DNA from: JAMXLG01 sp963818925
GTDB taxonomy: Bacteria; Vulcanimicrobiota; Vulcanimicrobiia; Vulcanimicrobiales; Vulcanimicrobiaceae
Length of the DNA: 64,000 nt
Reading direction: 5' to 3'
Assembly (NCBI GenBank): GCA_963818925.1
Contig: CAWFTN010000001.1
Span: forward strand, 930,001-994,000
Shown one piece after another: positions 33,737 to 42,314 of the stretch. How positions within the stretch are numbered: position 1 is the first letter of the stretch; the number at the start of each line of letters is the position of its first letter. A program made the position numbers and the translations under genes. Under the pieces are notes generated by a model. That model ran no database searches and had not been told where the DNA came from. It was given only the letters and a program-made list of their open reading frames with translations.

Positions 33737-34531
33737 ATGATGCGAGCCCTCTACAGCGCGGCAAGCGGCATGATCGCCCAGCAATACAACATGGACACGA
33801 TCTCCAACAATTTGGCGAACGTGAACACGACGGGCTTCAAAGGCAACATGGCGCGCTTTCAAGACCTCGTGTACCAGCAAATTCAAGCCCCGGGCTCACC
33901 GGCCGGTGCATCGGTCGTTCCGGTCGGCCAGCAAGTCGGTCTCGGTGTGAAGGTCGGTTCATCCGAAAAGATCTTCACGCAAGGCTCGCTGCAACAGACG
34001 GGCAATCCGCTCGACGTTGCGGTCGAAGGCGACGGGTTCTTCCAAATTACGCTGCCGGACGGCACCACGGGATACACGCGCGACGGTTCGTTCAAAGAAG
34101 ATGCGAACGGTTCGATCGTTACCGCCGAAGGGTACTTCGTGCAGCCGCAGATCACGATTCCGCAGAACGCGGTCGGCGTGAGCATCGGCCCCGACGGCAC
34201 CGTGACGGCGCAAGTTCCGGGTAGCGCGCAGCCGCAGACGCTCGGACAACTGCAACTCGCGCGCTTCGTGAATCCGGCGGGTCTCTCGCCGATCACCGGC
34301 AACAACTACTACACCGAAACCGCCGCGAGCGGTCCGCCGGTCGTCTCGCAACCGGGACTCAACGGCGCCGGCCAACTCCAAGGCGGATACCTCGAGCAAT
34401 CGAACGTGCAAGTCGTCAACGAAATCGTGAACATGATCGTGGCGCAGCGCGCGTACGAAGCAAACTCCAAGTCGATCGGCGCTGCGGATCAGATGCTGCA
34501 GACCGCCGTTCAGATGTCGCCGTTCCAATAA
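33737..34531 (+). CDS. flgG: Flagellar distal rod protein FlgG
   Basis: 264 residues. The N-terminal MRALYSAASGM and NNLANVNTTGFKGN are classic FlgG, as is GYLEQSNVQVVNEIVNMIVAQRAYEANSK at the C-terminus (read in parts). The middle domain DGFFQITLPDGTTGYTRDG is the hook-basal-body barrel. The length matches the usual 260-262 residues. Confidence 0.96.
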   Translation: MMRALYSAASGMIAQQYNMDTISNNLANVNTTGFKGNMARFQDLVYQQIQAPGSPAGASVVPVGQQVGLGVKVGSSEKIFTQGSLQQTGNPLDVAVEGDGFFQITLPDGTTGYTRDGSFKEDANGSIVTAEGYFVQPQITIPQNAVGVSIGPDGTVTAQVPGSAQPQTLGQLQLARFVNPAGLSPITGNNYYTETAASGPPVVSQPGLNGAGQLQGGYLEQSNVQVVNEIVNMIVAQRAYEANSKSIGAADQMLQTAVQMSPFQ

Positions 34532-34536
34532 ACTAG

Positions 34537-35259
34537 ATGACCATGCGCAACATCGTCGCTGCCGCCGCCGTCGCCGCGCTCGCATTCTTCGGATGCGTGC
34601 CGTCGATTGCGTGCGCGCAGCCGACGGTGCGCATTGCCGGCAAACGGATCGAGCAGCTCGCGAAACCGGCGACGCAGTCGATGCACGTGACCGGCGACGA
34701 GGAATTGGTGCAAGCCTACCCGGTGCCCGATCAAATCGTGCCGGCCGGAATCGTCACGCTATCGGCCGGAGCGGCCATTTACAATCCGTCCTACATCAAC
34801 GTCCCGGTGGCAATCGACGTCGACGGGAAGTTTTTGCGTCAGGTCTTCGTCGGCTATCGCATTCAACAATACGTGCGCACGGCGGTCGCCGCGCGAGATT
34901 TGGTTCCGGGAACCGTGATCGCACCGGACGATGTCACGGTCGCCCGCGTGCCGTTCCACGGCGAGCGCATCAACGGCGCCGACGCATTAGTCGGACGCAA
35001 GGTCGTCAGCGCAACGCGAGCGGGAGAGCCGATCGCGATGGAGAGCACGCAGACGAATCAAATCGTCAAGCCGGGCAGCACGGTCGTCTTGATCGTGCAC
35101 GACGGCGGCGTCGCCGTTGCGGCGGACGTCGTAGCGCGCACGGGCGGCGGACTCGGCGACGAGATTCAATTGTGGAATCCGCAAACGCAGAAAGCGCTCT
35201 CGGGAACGGTCGTCGGTCCGGATCGCGTTGAACTCGATATCACCGGAGGAGCACTGTAA
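34537..35259 (+). CDS. flgA: P-ring assembly chaperone FlgA
   Basis: 240 residues with an N-terminal signal peptide (about 1-27, ending CVPSIACAQ). The C-terminal SAF domain contains TAVAARDLVPGTVIAPDDV and LVGRKVVSATRAGEPIAME, as in FlgA. It is a periplasmic chaperone for the P ring formed by FlgI, encoded two genes later. The N-terminal half is shorter than in enteric FlgA. Confidence 0.88.
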   Translation: MTMRNIVAAAAVAALAFFGCVPSIACAQPTVRIAGKRIEQLAKPATQSMHVTGDEELVQAYPVPDQIVPAGIVTLSAGAAIYNPSYINVPVAIDVDGKFLRQVFVGYRIQQYVRTAVAARDLVPGTVIAPDDVTVARVPFHGERINGADALVGRKVVSATRAGEPIAMESTQTNQIVKPGSTVVLIVHDGGVAVAADVVARTGGGLGDEIQLWNPQTQKALSGTVVGPDRVELDITGGAL

Positions 35260-35260
35260 A

Positions 35261-35851
35261 TTGCGACGTGCGATTGCGCTCATTACGATTCTCGCGCTAG
35301 CGCCGCTCACCGCAGTAGCGGACACGCTCTATCAGGCGGCGCCTGCGCCTGCCGGTCCCGGACACCCGCTGCGTTTGGGCCCGGATCACCGCGCGCAGCA
35401 AATCGGCGATCTCGTGTACGTGCAATTCGATTTCAACGATGCGAACTCGCACACGAACAACTACGCGAGCAATAAGTCGTTCAACACGAACTACGCCGGC
35501 GGCACCGGAAATTTCGCGATCTCGCTGTTGCGCAACGTCTCGTCGATCGGCGGGTCAGCGGCGACCTCGACGGCGCAGAGCGCGAGCGGTGCCGATTCAT
35601 TCGTCTCGACGATGATGACGACGGTGACAAACGTGTTGCCGAGCGGCGCGATGGAGATTGCGGGCGATCAGGACGTAAATATCAACGGCCGCAAGCAAAC
35701 GCTTCATATTACCGGCGTGGTCCGACCGGAAGATATCACGTCGGCTGATGCGGTGCTGGCGTCCCACGTCGCGGACGTGCACGCCGAATTCAAAGGTAAC
35801 GATCTTAAGGATAAGGGTCTGCTCTCGCGGATCTTGAGTTGGTTGTTCTGA
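35261..35851 (+). CDS. flgH: Flagellar L-ring protein FlgH without lipobox cysteine
   Basis: 196 residues from TTG 35261, one base after the flgA stop, with GGAGGA ten bases upstream. It has a signal peptide (about 1-20) and the FlgH body with GDLVYVQFDFNDAN, VLPSGAMEIAGDQDVNINGRK and ITGVVRPEDITSADAVLAS. FlgH is normally an outer-membrane lipoprotein, but this protein contains no cysteine at all, so it cannot be lipidated in the usual way. Its presence argues for an outer membrane. Confidence 0.9.
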   Translation: MRRAIALITILALAPLTAVADTLYQAAPAPAGPGHPLRLGPDHRAQQIGDLVYVQFDFNDANSHTNNYASNKSFNTNYAGGTGNFAISLLRNVSSIGGSAATSTAQSASGADSFVSTMMTTVTNVLPSGAMEIAGDQDVNINGRKQTLHITGVVRPEDITSADAVLASHVADVHAEFKGNDLKDKGLLSRILSWLF

Positions 35852-36975
35852 TGCGAAAAGTAATCTGTGCGTTCTTTGCCTTCATGCTCGCCGCGTCCGC
35901 GGCGGGCGTTCCCGCGTTTGCGCAAAACGTGAGCCGTCCGGTTCGCGTGCGCGACATCGCGAAAGTGCAAGGCGTGACAGGGAATCAATTGGTGGGCTAC
36001 GGCGTCGTCGTCGGTCTGCAAGGCACGGGCGATTCGACCTCCGTCATCTTCACGAGCCAGACGATTCAGAACATTCTCCAGAGCTTCGGCCTGTCGGTAA
36101 GTCAACAGGGTGTCCGTACGCGCGACGTCGCAGCCGTGATCGTTACCGCAACGCTTCCGCCGTTCGCCCACTCGGGCGACAACGTCGACGTTACGGTTTC
36201 CGAAATGGGCGACGCCACGAGTCTCCAGGGCGGAACGCTCGTGCTCACCGAGCTGCATGCGGCGAACAATCTCGTCTATGCGACGGCGCAAGGGCCGGTT
36301 TCAGTCGGCGGCTTCGTCGCCGGCGCCAATTCCTCGGGCGTTGCTTCAAATTTCACCGGTGCCGGACGCATTCCGAACGGCGCGGTCATCGCGCGCGACA
36401 TGGTTACCCCGCTGCAGAACGATCCGACCGGATTCAACTACGTGTTGACCACGCCGGACTATAAAACGGCGGCGAATCTCGCGGCGCTCCTCAATGGCCA
36501 CTTCGGCGGCCGCTTCGCGCAAGCGCTCGATGCAGAGACGGTTCGTGTCACCCTGCCGCCGGGCTACATCGGCAATCCGGTGCAGTTTCTCGCCGATGCG
36601 TCCGATCTGTCGTTCTCGCAAGACGAGCCGGCGAAGGTCGTGATGAACGAGCGCACCGGAACGGTCGTCTTCGGCGGCGACATCAAGCTCGCACCGTGCG
36701 CGATCGCGCACGGCGATCTCACCATCACGATCACGACCGACAACCAAGTCGTACAGCCGCAGCCGTTCAGTAACGGCGTCACGGCGCGCCAAGCGAACTC
36801 GCAAGTCTCCGCGACGCAACACGGCAAGCAACTGACGTTCATCGCCGGAGCAGCGACGCTCGCGTCGGTCGTCCGCGCGCTCAATACGCTCGGCGTGTCG
36901 CCGCGCGATCTGATCTCGATCGTTCAAGCGCTGCGTTCGGCCGGCTCGTTACAAGCCGACGTGGAGATTCTGTGA
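35851..36975 (+). CDS. flgI: Flagellar P-ring protein FlgI
   Basis: 374 residues from ATG 35851, overlapping the flgH stop by one base. Signal peptide about 1-24. FlgI motifs are RVRDIAKVQGVTGNQLVGYGVVVGL near the mature start, DVAAVIVTATLPPFAHSGD, and at the C-terminus LGVSPRDLISIVQALRSAGSLQA. It forms the ring around the rod in the peptidoglycan layer. Confidence 0.96.
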   Translation: MRKVICAFFAFMLAASAAGVPAFAQNVSRPVRVRDIAKVQGVTGNQLVGYGVVVGLQGTGDSTSVIFTSQTIQNILQSFGLSVSQQGVRTRDVAAVIVTATLPPFAHSGDNVDVTVSEMGDATSLQGGTLVLTELHAANNLVYATAQGPVSVGGFVAGANSSGVASNFTGAGRIPNGAVIARDMVTPLQNDPTGFNYVLTTPDYKTAANLAALLNGHFGGRFAQALDAETVRVTLPPGYIGNPVQFLADASDLSFSQDEPAKVVMNERTGTVVFGGDIKLAPCAIAHGDLTITITTDNQVVQPQPFSNGVTARQANSQVSATQHGKQLTFIAGAATLASVVRALNTLGVSPRDLISIVQALRSAGSLQADVEIL

Positions 36976-37328
36976 TGGCGAGCGATATCAACGGCGTCGG
37001 CAAGAGCGGGGCGTCGCAACAACTGACGCCCGAGCAGCAGCAAGCGCTCAAGCAACTGCACGAAGCGGCGACGCAATTCGAAGGCGTCTTCATGCAGATG
37101 GTCATGAATGCGATGCAAGACACGGTGCCGGAAAACACGGTTTTCGGCAAGGAGTCTGCGTCGGAGTCGACGTGGCAATCGATGCTCAACGATCAGCGCG
37201 CACAAGCGATCGCGCAGAGCGGCGGTCTCGGCATCGGACGCGTGCTGGAAGAGCAGATGCGCAATCAAGTTTTATCGGATGCTCACCATGAAGCCCATGT
37301 GGATGTCGATCGGAGGATGGAACCGTGA
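36975..37328 (+). CDS. flgJ: Rod-binding protein, FlgJ N-terminal type
   Basis: 117 residues from ATG 36975 (an overlapping GTG at 36972 is possible). It carries only the rod-binding domain: AATQFEGVFMQMVMNAMQDTVPEN and QRAQAIAQSGGLGIGRVLEEQM. The muramidase domain of enteric FlgJ is absent, as in many bacteria, so another enzyme must open the peptidoglycan. It overlaps flgI and flgN. Confidence 0.85.
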   Translation: MASDINGVGKSGASQQLTPEQQQALKQLHEAATQFEGVFMQMVMNAMQDTVPENTVFGKESASESTWQSMLNDQRAQAIAQSGGLGIGRVLEEQMRNQVLSDAHHEAHVDVDRRMEP

Positions 37329-37804
37329 CCGATTCCTGGGACGCGTTTGCAGCAGCGCTGCAGGAAGAGTCGACATTGTTGATGCGCGTGCACGATACAG
37401 CACAGCGCCTCACCAAGTCACTCATTGCAAACGATCTCGCGCAGATCTCGACCGCCGAACGTGAATTGGATGCGGCTCGTAAGGCCTATCAGTCGGCCTC
37501 GGGAAAGCGGCGCGGGATGCAGGTGCGCGGCTTCGGTTCGCTCACGCTTCGTCAGGTTTGTGCATATGCGCCGCGGACCATATGGCCGGTGCTCGGGCAG
37601 CGTATTCAAGAGTTGACGACGACGTCGATCGGACTCGGGATCACCACGAACAATAACAAGTCGCTCATTGTCGGCGGGATGGAGCGCTTGATGAAGGTTA
37701 CGGCCGCGTTACAAAAAGCGCATAACGACGGACCGGGAACGTACAAGCGGCGCGGATTCGTGCCGCCGCCGAGCAACAGCGTCCTCTTGAGTAGCAAAGT
37801 ATGA
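37325..37804 (+). CDS. flgN: FlgN-like chaperone for hook-associated proteins
   Basis: 159 residues from GTG 37325, overlapping flgJ by 4 bases. It is helical and soluble. The N-terminal half has FlgN-type heptads (LQEESTLLMRVHDTAQRL), and the C-terminal part contains GLGITTNNNKSLIVGGMERLMK. It lies directly before flgK and flgL, whose products FlgN escorts to the export gate. Sequence similarity is low; position carries much of the call. No flgM is visible nearby. Confidence 0.72.
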   Translation: MTDSWDAFAAALQEESTLLMRVHDTAQRLTKSLIANDLAQISTAERELDAARKAYQSASGKRRGMQVRGFGSLTLRQVCAYAPRTIWPVLGQRIQELTTTSIGLGITTNNNKSLIVGGMERLMKVTAALQKAHNDGPGTYKRRGFVPPPSNSVLLSSKV

Positions 37805-39975
37805 GCAGCTATTTCCCGCAAGGCACGTTCTTCGGCCTCGACCTGATGTCGACGTCGCTTCAATCGTTCTCGATCGCGGAGAACGTGACGAGCGACAACA
37901 TCTCGAACGTCAATACGCCGGGCGCATCGCGCCAGCAGGCCGATCTCACCGAGCAAGTTCCGCTCGTCGGTTCGCCGTTCATGGCTACCCATGTGCCTGG
38001 AACGGCCGGACAGGGCGCCATCGTCTCGGAGATCCAGCGCATCCACGACAATTCGTACGATGCGATGTTCCGCGGCGCGTCATCGTCGCAGAACTACTAT
38101 TCCACCCAGCAGACCGTGCTGCAGGGCATTCAATCGCAACTCGGCGATCCGACATCCGGCATCGGCGCGCAGTACGCCAACTTCCAGTCGGCGATCGCCC
38201 AGCTCGTCTCGCAAGCGGGCAGCGGCAATCCTTCGGCAACGCGTCAGAACGTCTTACAGGCGGCGCAGTCGCTTGCGAGTTCGCTCGGCAGCGCATCGAA
38301 CGCAATCGCGACGCAAGAGCAGTCCGTGTTGCAGCAAGGTTCGTCGCTCGTCACCAAAGTCAACGGCATTCTGGATCAGATCGCGGCGCTCAACGGTCAA
38401 ATTCGCGCATCGACGGCGGTCGGCGATAGCCCGAACACGTTTTCCGATCAGCGCGACTACTTGATCGACCAGCTCTCGCAGTATCTTGGGACGCAGACAT
38501 CGATCCAAAGCGACGGCTCAACACTCGTCACCGTCAACGGTCAGGCGCTCGTGAACGACACGCAAGTCTATCATCTTGCGGCGCCCGTCGTCGGACAAGG
38601 CGCGAACGGCGCACCGACGTTCAAAATCGATTTCGCCACGACGCCGCCCGCCGCAGCAAGCGCGCCCGGTATTCCGCTCGGTTCGGGACAACTCGCAGCG
38701 CTGCAAGACGTCTACAACAACAAGCTCGCGTCGTACGGCACGCAACTCGATCAATTCGCAAGTTCGATGGCGAACGAAGTCAATCGCCTGACGCAAGCCT
38801 CGTACGATCAGAACGGCAACGCCGGAACGGCGCTGTTCCAGCCGGTCGTCGCGTCTCTTCCGATCTCGGCCGGCAATATCAAGTGCGGAATCACGGATCC
38901 CAAGCAGCTCCCGGTTGCGCTCGCGAACACGAATGCGGGCACGCTCGTAACGAACTTGAACTCGGCGAACAATACCGTCGATACGTCACAGCCGCTCGTC
39001 GGAAACGGCTCGCTTGCGAATGCGCCGGCGGCCGGGCTGACGACCGGCACGCTGAGCATCAACGTCGACGGCATCTCCGAGCAGTTCAATTACAACGTGG
39101 CTGCCGGTGGAAACTCGGATTCGATCGACGATTTCATCAGCAACTTCAACAGCGCCGAGCTCGGCGTGACGGCATCATTCGATTCCGCCTCGCAGCGCAT
39201 CGTCTTCGCGCGCGATCCTTCGAACGAAAGTCTCGCGCTTCGCGGGGCGCAGCAAAGCAATCCGACGACTCCGGCGTTCTCGATCAGCGATTCGAATTGG
39301 GCGGCAGGGACGCCGGCGTCGTCGCTGCTCGGCGTGCTGGGCGCACAGAATCTGCAGACGGCAGGCGGCGGCGTCGTCCAAAACGCGTCGAACGCATTTG
39401 CGGCAAGCGATAACGGCGCGGCAAACGCCCTCGTCAAAGTGTTCTCGTCCAACGTCGGTATTCCGGCGCTTACGACGACGTCGGCCGCTCCGGCGACGGC
39501 CGGCGTGCCGATCACCGTCGCGCTGCCAAACGGCGTGACGAACGTCCAAGTCGGGCAGGTGCTGACGATCGATAATCCGCCGCCCGCTCCGAGCTCTCCG
39601 GAGAACGTGACGGTCAGCGCGATCAGTTTCAGTCCGACGACGGGCGCCGAATCGGTCACGTTCACCCCTGCCGGCAACCGTGCCGCCGGATTCACCGTGC
39701 AAAGCGCGCAGACGCAGACGCTGCAGCAGTTCTACGGGTCGATCATCACGCAGGTCGGCATCGACACGCAAACCGCGATCACCGGAACGACGACGCAGAC
39801 GAATCTTGCGAGCTCGATCGACGCGCAGCGCCAAAGCATCGACGGGATCAACCTCGACGAAGAGACGCAGAACCTGATCAAGTATCAGAACGCTTATCAA
39901 GCGGCGGCGAAGACGATCTCGACGCTCAACTCGCTGCTCAATACAATCATCACCGGGCTTGGTGTCGGACAGTAA
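37801..39975 (+). CDS. flgK: Flagellar hook-associated protein 1 (FlgK)
   Basis: 724 residues, forming the junction between hook and filament. The N-terminal domain shows SDNISNVNTPGASRQQADLTE (about 31-50) and EIQRIHDNSYDAMFR. The C-terminal SIDGINLDEETQNLIKYQNAYQAAAK is the FlgK signature. The central region (about 300-620) is rich in Ala, Thr, Asn and Val and expanded compared with the 550 residues common in enteric FlgK. It overlaps flgN by 4 bases. Confidence 0.93.
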   Translation: MSSYFPQGTFFGLDLMSTSLQSFSIAENVTSDNISNVNTPGASRQQADLTEQVPLVGSPFMATHVPGTAGQGAIVSEIQRIHDNSYDAMFRGASSSQNYYSTQQTVLQGIQSQLGDPTSGIGAQYANFQSAIAQLVSQAGSGNPSATRQNVLQAAQSLASSLGSASNAIATQEQSVLQQGSSLVTKVNGILDQIAALNGQIRASTAVGDSPNTFSDQRDYLIDQLSQYLGTQTSIQSDGSTLVTVNGQALVNDTQVYHLAAPVVGQGANGAPTFKIDFATTPPAAASAPGIPLGSGQLAALQDVYNNKLASYGTQLDQFASSMANEVNRLTQASYDQNGNAGTALFQPVVASLPISAGNIKCGITDPKQLPVALANTNAGTLVTNLNSANNTVDTSQPLVGNGSLANAPAAGLTTGTLSINVDGISEQFNYNVAAGGNSDSIDDFISNFNSAELGVTASFDSASQRIVFARDPSNESLALRGAQQSNPTTPAFSISDSNWAAGTPASSLLGVLGAQNLQTAGGGVVQNASNAFAASDNGAANALVKVFSSNVGIPALTTTSAAPATAGVPITVALPNGVTNVQVGQVLTIDNPPPAPSSPENVTVSAISFSPTTGAESVTFTPAGNRAAGFTVQSAQTQTLQQFYGSIITQVGIDTQTAITGTTTQTNLASSIDAQRQSIDGINLDEETQNLIKYQNAYQAAAKTISTLNSLLNTIITGLGVGQ

Positions 39976-39987
39976 GGAGGCTAACCG

Positions 39988-41322
39988 ATGCGCATTGCAA
40001 CGTCGACGCTCTATAACGAACAGTCGTCTTCGATCGACAATCTGTACGCGACGTACCAAAATCAAGGGCAGCAACTTTCAACGGGCAAGTCGCTCAACGT
40101 GCCGTCCGACGATCCGACCGTCATCGCGCAAGACCTCAATGTGCGCGCAGACAACACGGTGCAGACGCAGCTCGGGAAGAACTACACGGACTTGGCGAAT
40201 CAGCTGACGACCGTGGACGGTGCGCTCTCGAATGTAACGAGCGCGCTGCAAAGCGCGCGCAATCTCTCAGTTGAAGCGGCTAGCGACACGACGAATGCCT
40301 CGCAGCGCGCCGATATCGCGACGCAAGTCGATCAAATTCTCAACGAAGTGATCGGCTTCGCGAACACGCAGTACAACGGCAAGTACGTCTTCGCCGGCAC
40401 GAATGTCCCGACGTCGACGGCGCTCGTGCAAGGCCAGGGAAGTCCGATCACGAGCGTCACGACGCAAGGCAACGTCGTGCAGCAGACGCAAGAAGCGCCG
40501 AACGGCACGGCGATCGGCACCGGCGTAACCCTACAGCAAGCCTTCAATGTCAATCCTCCCAACGGTTCGCCGAGCGTCTTTCAGGTGTTGATCAATCTTC
40601 GCAACGCGCTGCAGAACGGCTCGGTCATCGACGAGAGCCAGGCCTCAGTGAATCTTCCGGGAACGGCGATTGCGAACACTACGCCGATCTCGTCGTTGAC
40701 GACGGGCGCCAGCCCTCAACTGATGGCGACGCCGCTGCAGCTCGATTCGAGCGGCAACATCGAGATCAACATCGCAAACGGAACGAGTCCTAATGGTACG
40801 AACGTCGTCATAACGCCGGGACCCGGCGTGACAGTGGGAAGCGTCGTCGGTCAAATCAACGCGCAGCTTACCGCCGCGAACATGGGAATCACGGCGAAGT
40901 TCGATCCGACGACGCAACGATTCTCGTTCACGAGTACCGCAAATCCGCCAGTTCCGTTCACCGTCACCGACGTTGCGAGCGCGGGTTCGGGCACGACGAC
41001 CGGAAACTTCGTCGCGGCGTTCGGCTTGACGACGCAGGCGTCGAACACGAGCTACCTCTCGACGCAACTCGGCGACATCGATACGGTGATCAGCACGGCG
41101 CTCAATGCGCGCGCGATCGTCGGCTCGGAAATTCAAAGCTCGCAGAACCTGCAAAGCGTTACAAGTTCACAGGTAAATAACGATACGGCCGTGCAGACGG
41201 GCTTGGAAGATACCGATATAGCTAAGGTGACCTCCGAGTTCTCGCAAACCCAGACGGTCCTTCAAGCAGCCTATGCGACGACCTCGCGTCTCGAAGGCAA
41301 AACCCTTTTCGACTACCTCTAG
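39988..41322 (+). CDS. flgL: Flagellar hook-associated protein 3 (FlgL)
   Basis: 444 residues. The N-terminal flagellin-like MRIATSTLYNEQ, QQLSTGKSLNVPSDDPTVIAQ and C-terminal DTDIAKVTSEFSQTQTVLQAAYATTSRL identify FlgL. A conserved KYVFAGTN follows the D1 helices (near residue 132). A ribosome site AAGGAGG lies 7 bases before the ATG. Downstream is fliW, so the flgK-flgL-fliW-csrA order known from Gram-positives is kept. Confidence 0.94.
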   Translation: MRIATSTLYNEQSSSIDNLYATYQNQGQQLSTGKSLNVPSDDPTVIAQDLNVRADNTVQTQLGKNYTDLANQLTTVDGALSNVTSALQSARNLSVEAASDTTNASQRADIATQVDQILNEVIGFANTQYNGKYVFAGTNVPTSTALVQGQGSPITSVTTQGNVVQQTQEAPNGTAIGTGVTLQQAFNVNPPNGSPSVFQVLINLRNALQNGSVIDESQASVNLPGTAIANTTPISSLTTGASPQLMATPLQLDSSGNIEINIANGTSPNGTNVVITPGPGVTVGSVVGQINAQLTAANMGITAKFDPTTQRFSFTSTANPPVPFTVTDVASAGSGTTTGNFVAAFGLTTQASNTSYLSTQLGDIDTVISTALNARAIVGSEIQSSQNLQSVTSSQVNNDTAVQTGLEDTDIAKVTSEFSQTQTVLQAAYATTSRLEGKTLFDYL

Positions 41323-41339
41323 GAGCCCTCGCAGATCAC

Positions 41340-41843
41340 ATGAGCCTGTCGATGGAATCGGATATGAACGTAAGCGATACGCAAACGATGGAGTTCCCGC
41401 GCTTCGGAAGCTGCACGTTCTCCGAAGCGGACGTCATTCGTTTTCCGTGGGGAATTCCGGGATTCCCGAATCTGCGCCGTTGGCTTGCACTCAACGTCGA
41501 AGACAACAGCACATTCGTATGGTTGCAATCGCTCGACGACGCCAATGTCGCGCTGCCGACGATGGATCCATACTACGTCTTCGAAGACTACGATCCGAAG
41601 CTGCCGAGCTACGCCGTCGCCGCTCTCGAAATTGAGAGTCCGTCGGATTTCTCGATACTCTGCGTGGTCGTCGTCACCGAGAACGCCGAGGAGATGACGA
41701 TGAATCTCTTCGCGCCGATCGTCATCAACCTGCGCACGCACATGGGCCGTCAGGTCGTCCTCGAAAACTCGGGCTTCTCGGTTCGTCAAGCGCTGCCGCG
41801 AAAGCCAATTTCGCCCGCCGTGGAGACCGAAGCGGCGTCATAA
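41340..41843 (+). CDS. fliW: Flagellar assembly factor FliW (CsrA antagonist)
   Basis: 167 residues. FliW motifs are FSEADVIRFPWGIPGF, FVWLQSLDDANVALP and LRTHMGRQVVLENSGFSVRQ. In Bacillus FliW binds either CsrA or cytoplasmic flagellin, so that CsrA represses flagellin translation only when flagellin accumulates inside. ATG 41340 was taken; ATG 41352 and 41364 are possible. The N-terminal 15 residues look non-conserved. Confidence 0.93.
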   Translation: MSLSMESDMNVSDTQTMEFPRFGSCTFSEADVIRFPWGIPGFPNLRRWLALNVEDNSTFVWLQSLDDANVALPTMDPYYVFEDYDPKLPSYAVAALEIESPSDFSILCVVVVTENAEEMTMNLFAPIVINLRTHMGRQVVLENSGFSVRQALPRKPISPAVETEAAS

Positions 41844-41851
41844 GAAGAAGG

Positions 41852-41865
41852 GGGTCCGCGGACCC
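41852..41865 (+). promoter_or_regulatory. Perfect 14-base palindrome between fliW and csrA
   Basis: GGGTCCGCGGACCC can form a 5-base stem with a CGCG loop. It contains one GGA. Together with the GGAGGG ribosome site of csrA and the adjoining palindrome GGGCCGGCCC (41903-41912), which lies between that site and the ATG, it may affect csrA translation. Weak evidence. Confidence 0.35.
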
Positions 41866-41913
41866 TCCAACGAGAAGGCCGTACCTAGCGAATCGCCAAG
41901 GAGGGCCGGCCCC

Positions 41914-42195
41914 ATGCTCGTTCTGAGCCGCAAGATCAACCAGTCGATTATGATCGGCGATAATGTTCGCATTGTCGTTGTTGCCGTTGACCGCGATCAG
42001 GTCAAACTCGGCATTGAGGCGCCGCGCGAAGTGCCCGTCCACCGCTCCGAAATCTACGAAGAGATTCAGCGTTCGAACCGCGTTGCCGCCGAGGCCGCGG
42101 GCGTTCCGGCTGCGGATGGTCCGAGCGCGACCGGCGCGACGCCGGCCCCGATCGGCACGGCCTCGCGCGCGCGCCTTCAGCCGCGCAAAAAATAG
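41914..42195 (+). CDS. csrA: Carbon storage regulator CsrA with extended C-terminal tail
   Basis: 93 residues. The conserved CsrA core occupies about 1-58 (LVLSRKINQSIMIGD, VKLGIEAPREVPVHRSEIYEEI). The RNA-binding Leu4/Arg6 and Arg44-equivalent residues are present. A 35-residue Ala/Pro/Gly/Thr-rich basic-ended tail (to LQPRKK) exceeds the usual 60-75 residue length. The ribosome site is AAGGAGGG. It represses translation of target mRNAs carrying GGA hairpins. The neighbouring flagellin leader has one. Confidence 0.95.
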   Translation: MLVLSRKINQSIMIGDNVRIVVVAVDRDQVKLGIEAPREVPVHRSEIYEEIQRSNRVAAEAAGVPAADGPSATGATPAPIGTASRARLQPRKK

Positions 42196-42207
42196 CTGCA
42201 CTACCAC

Positions 42208-42235
42208 TAAAGTCCATACTCGCAGATTCCGATAT
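42208..42235 (+). promoter_or_regulatory. Sigma-28 (FliA-type) promoter of the flagellin gene
   Basis: TAAA (42208-42211), a 16-base spacer, then TCCGATAT (42228-42235). This matches the flagellar TAAA-N15-GCCGATAA consensus to within one spacer base. It lies just downstream of csrA, so flagellin can be transcribed late and independently. The start of transcription would fall near 42242. Confidence 0.75.
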
Positions 42236-42243
42236 TCCAACGG

Positions 42244-42263
42244 AGGGGACAGGACGTTCCCCT
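42244..42263 (+). promoter_or_regulatory. Candidate CsrA-binding hairpin in the flagellin leader
   Basis: AGGGGA (42244-42249) pairs with TCCCCT (42258-42263), presenting ACAGGACGT, close to the CsrA consensus ACARGGAUGU, with GGA in the loop (42252-42254). Further GGA motifs form the ribosome site GGAGGA (42305-42310). CsrA bound at both sites would block translation, as at the hag leader of Bacillus subtilis. A second hairpin ACGCGC/GCGCGT (42285-42299) precedes the ribosome site. Confidence 0.6.
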
Positions 42264-42314
42264 ACAGACTAGTCTTGTAACAACACGCGCGTTGCGCGTC
42301 TCATGGAGGAAAAA

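Noticed and set aside
36975..37328. Truncated flgJ lacking the muramidase domain
   Set aside because: Single-domain rod-binding FlgJ is common outside enteric bacteria, so this is not a sign of gene decay.
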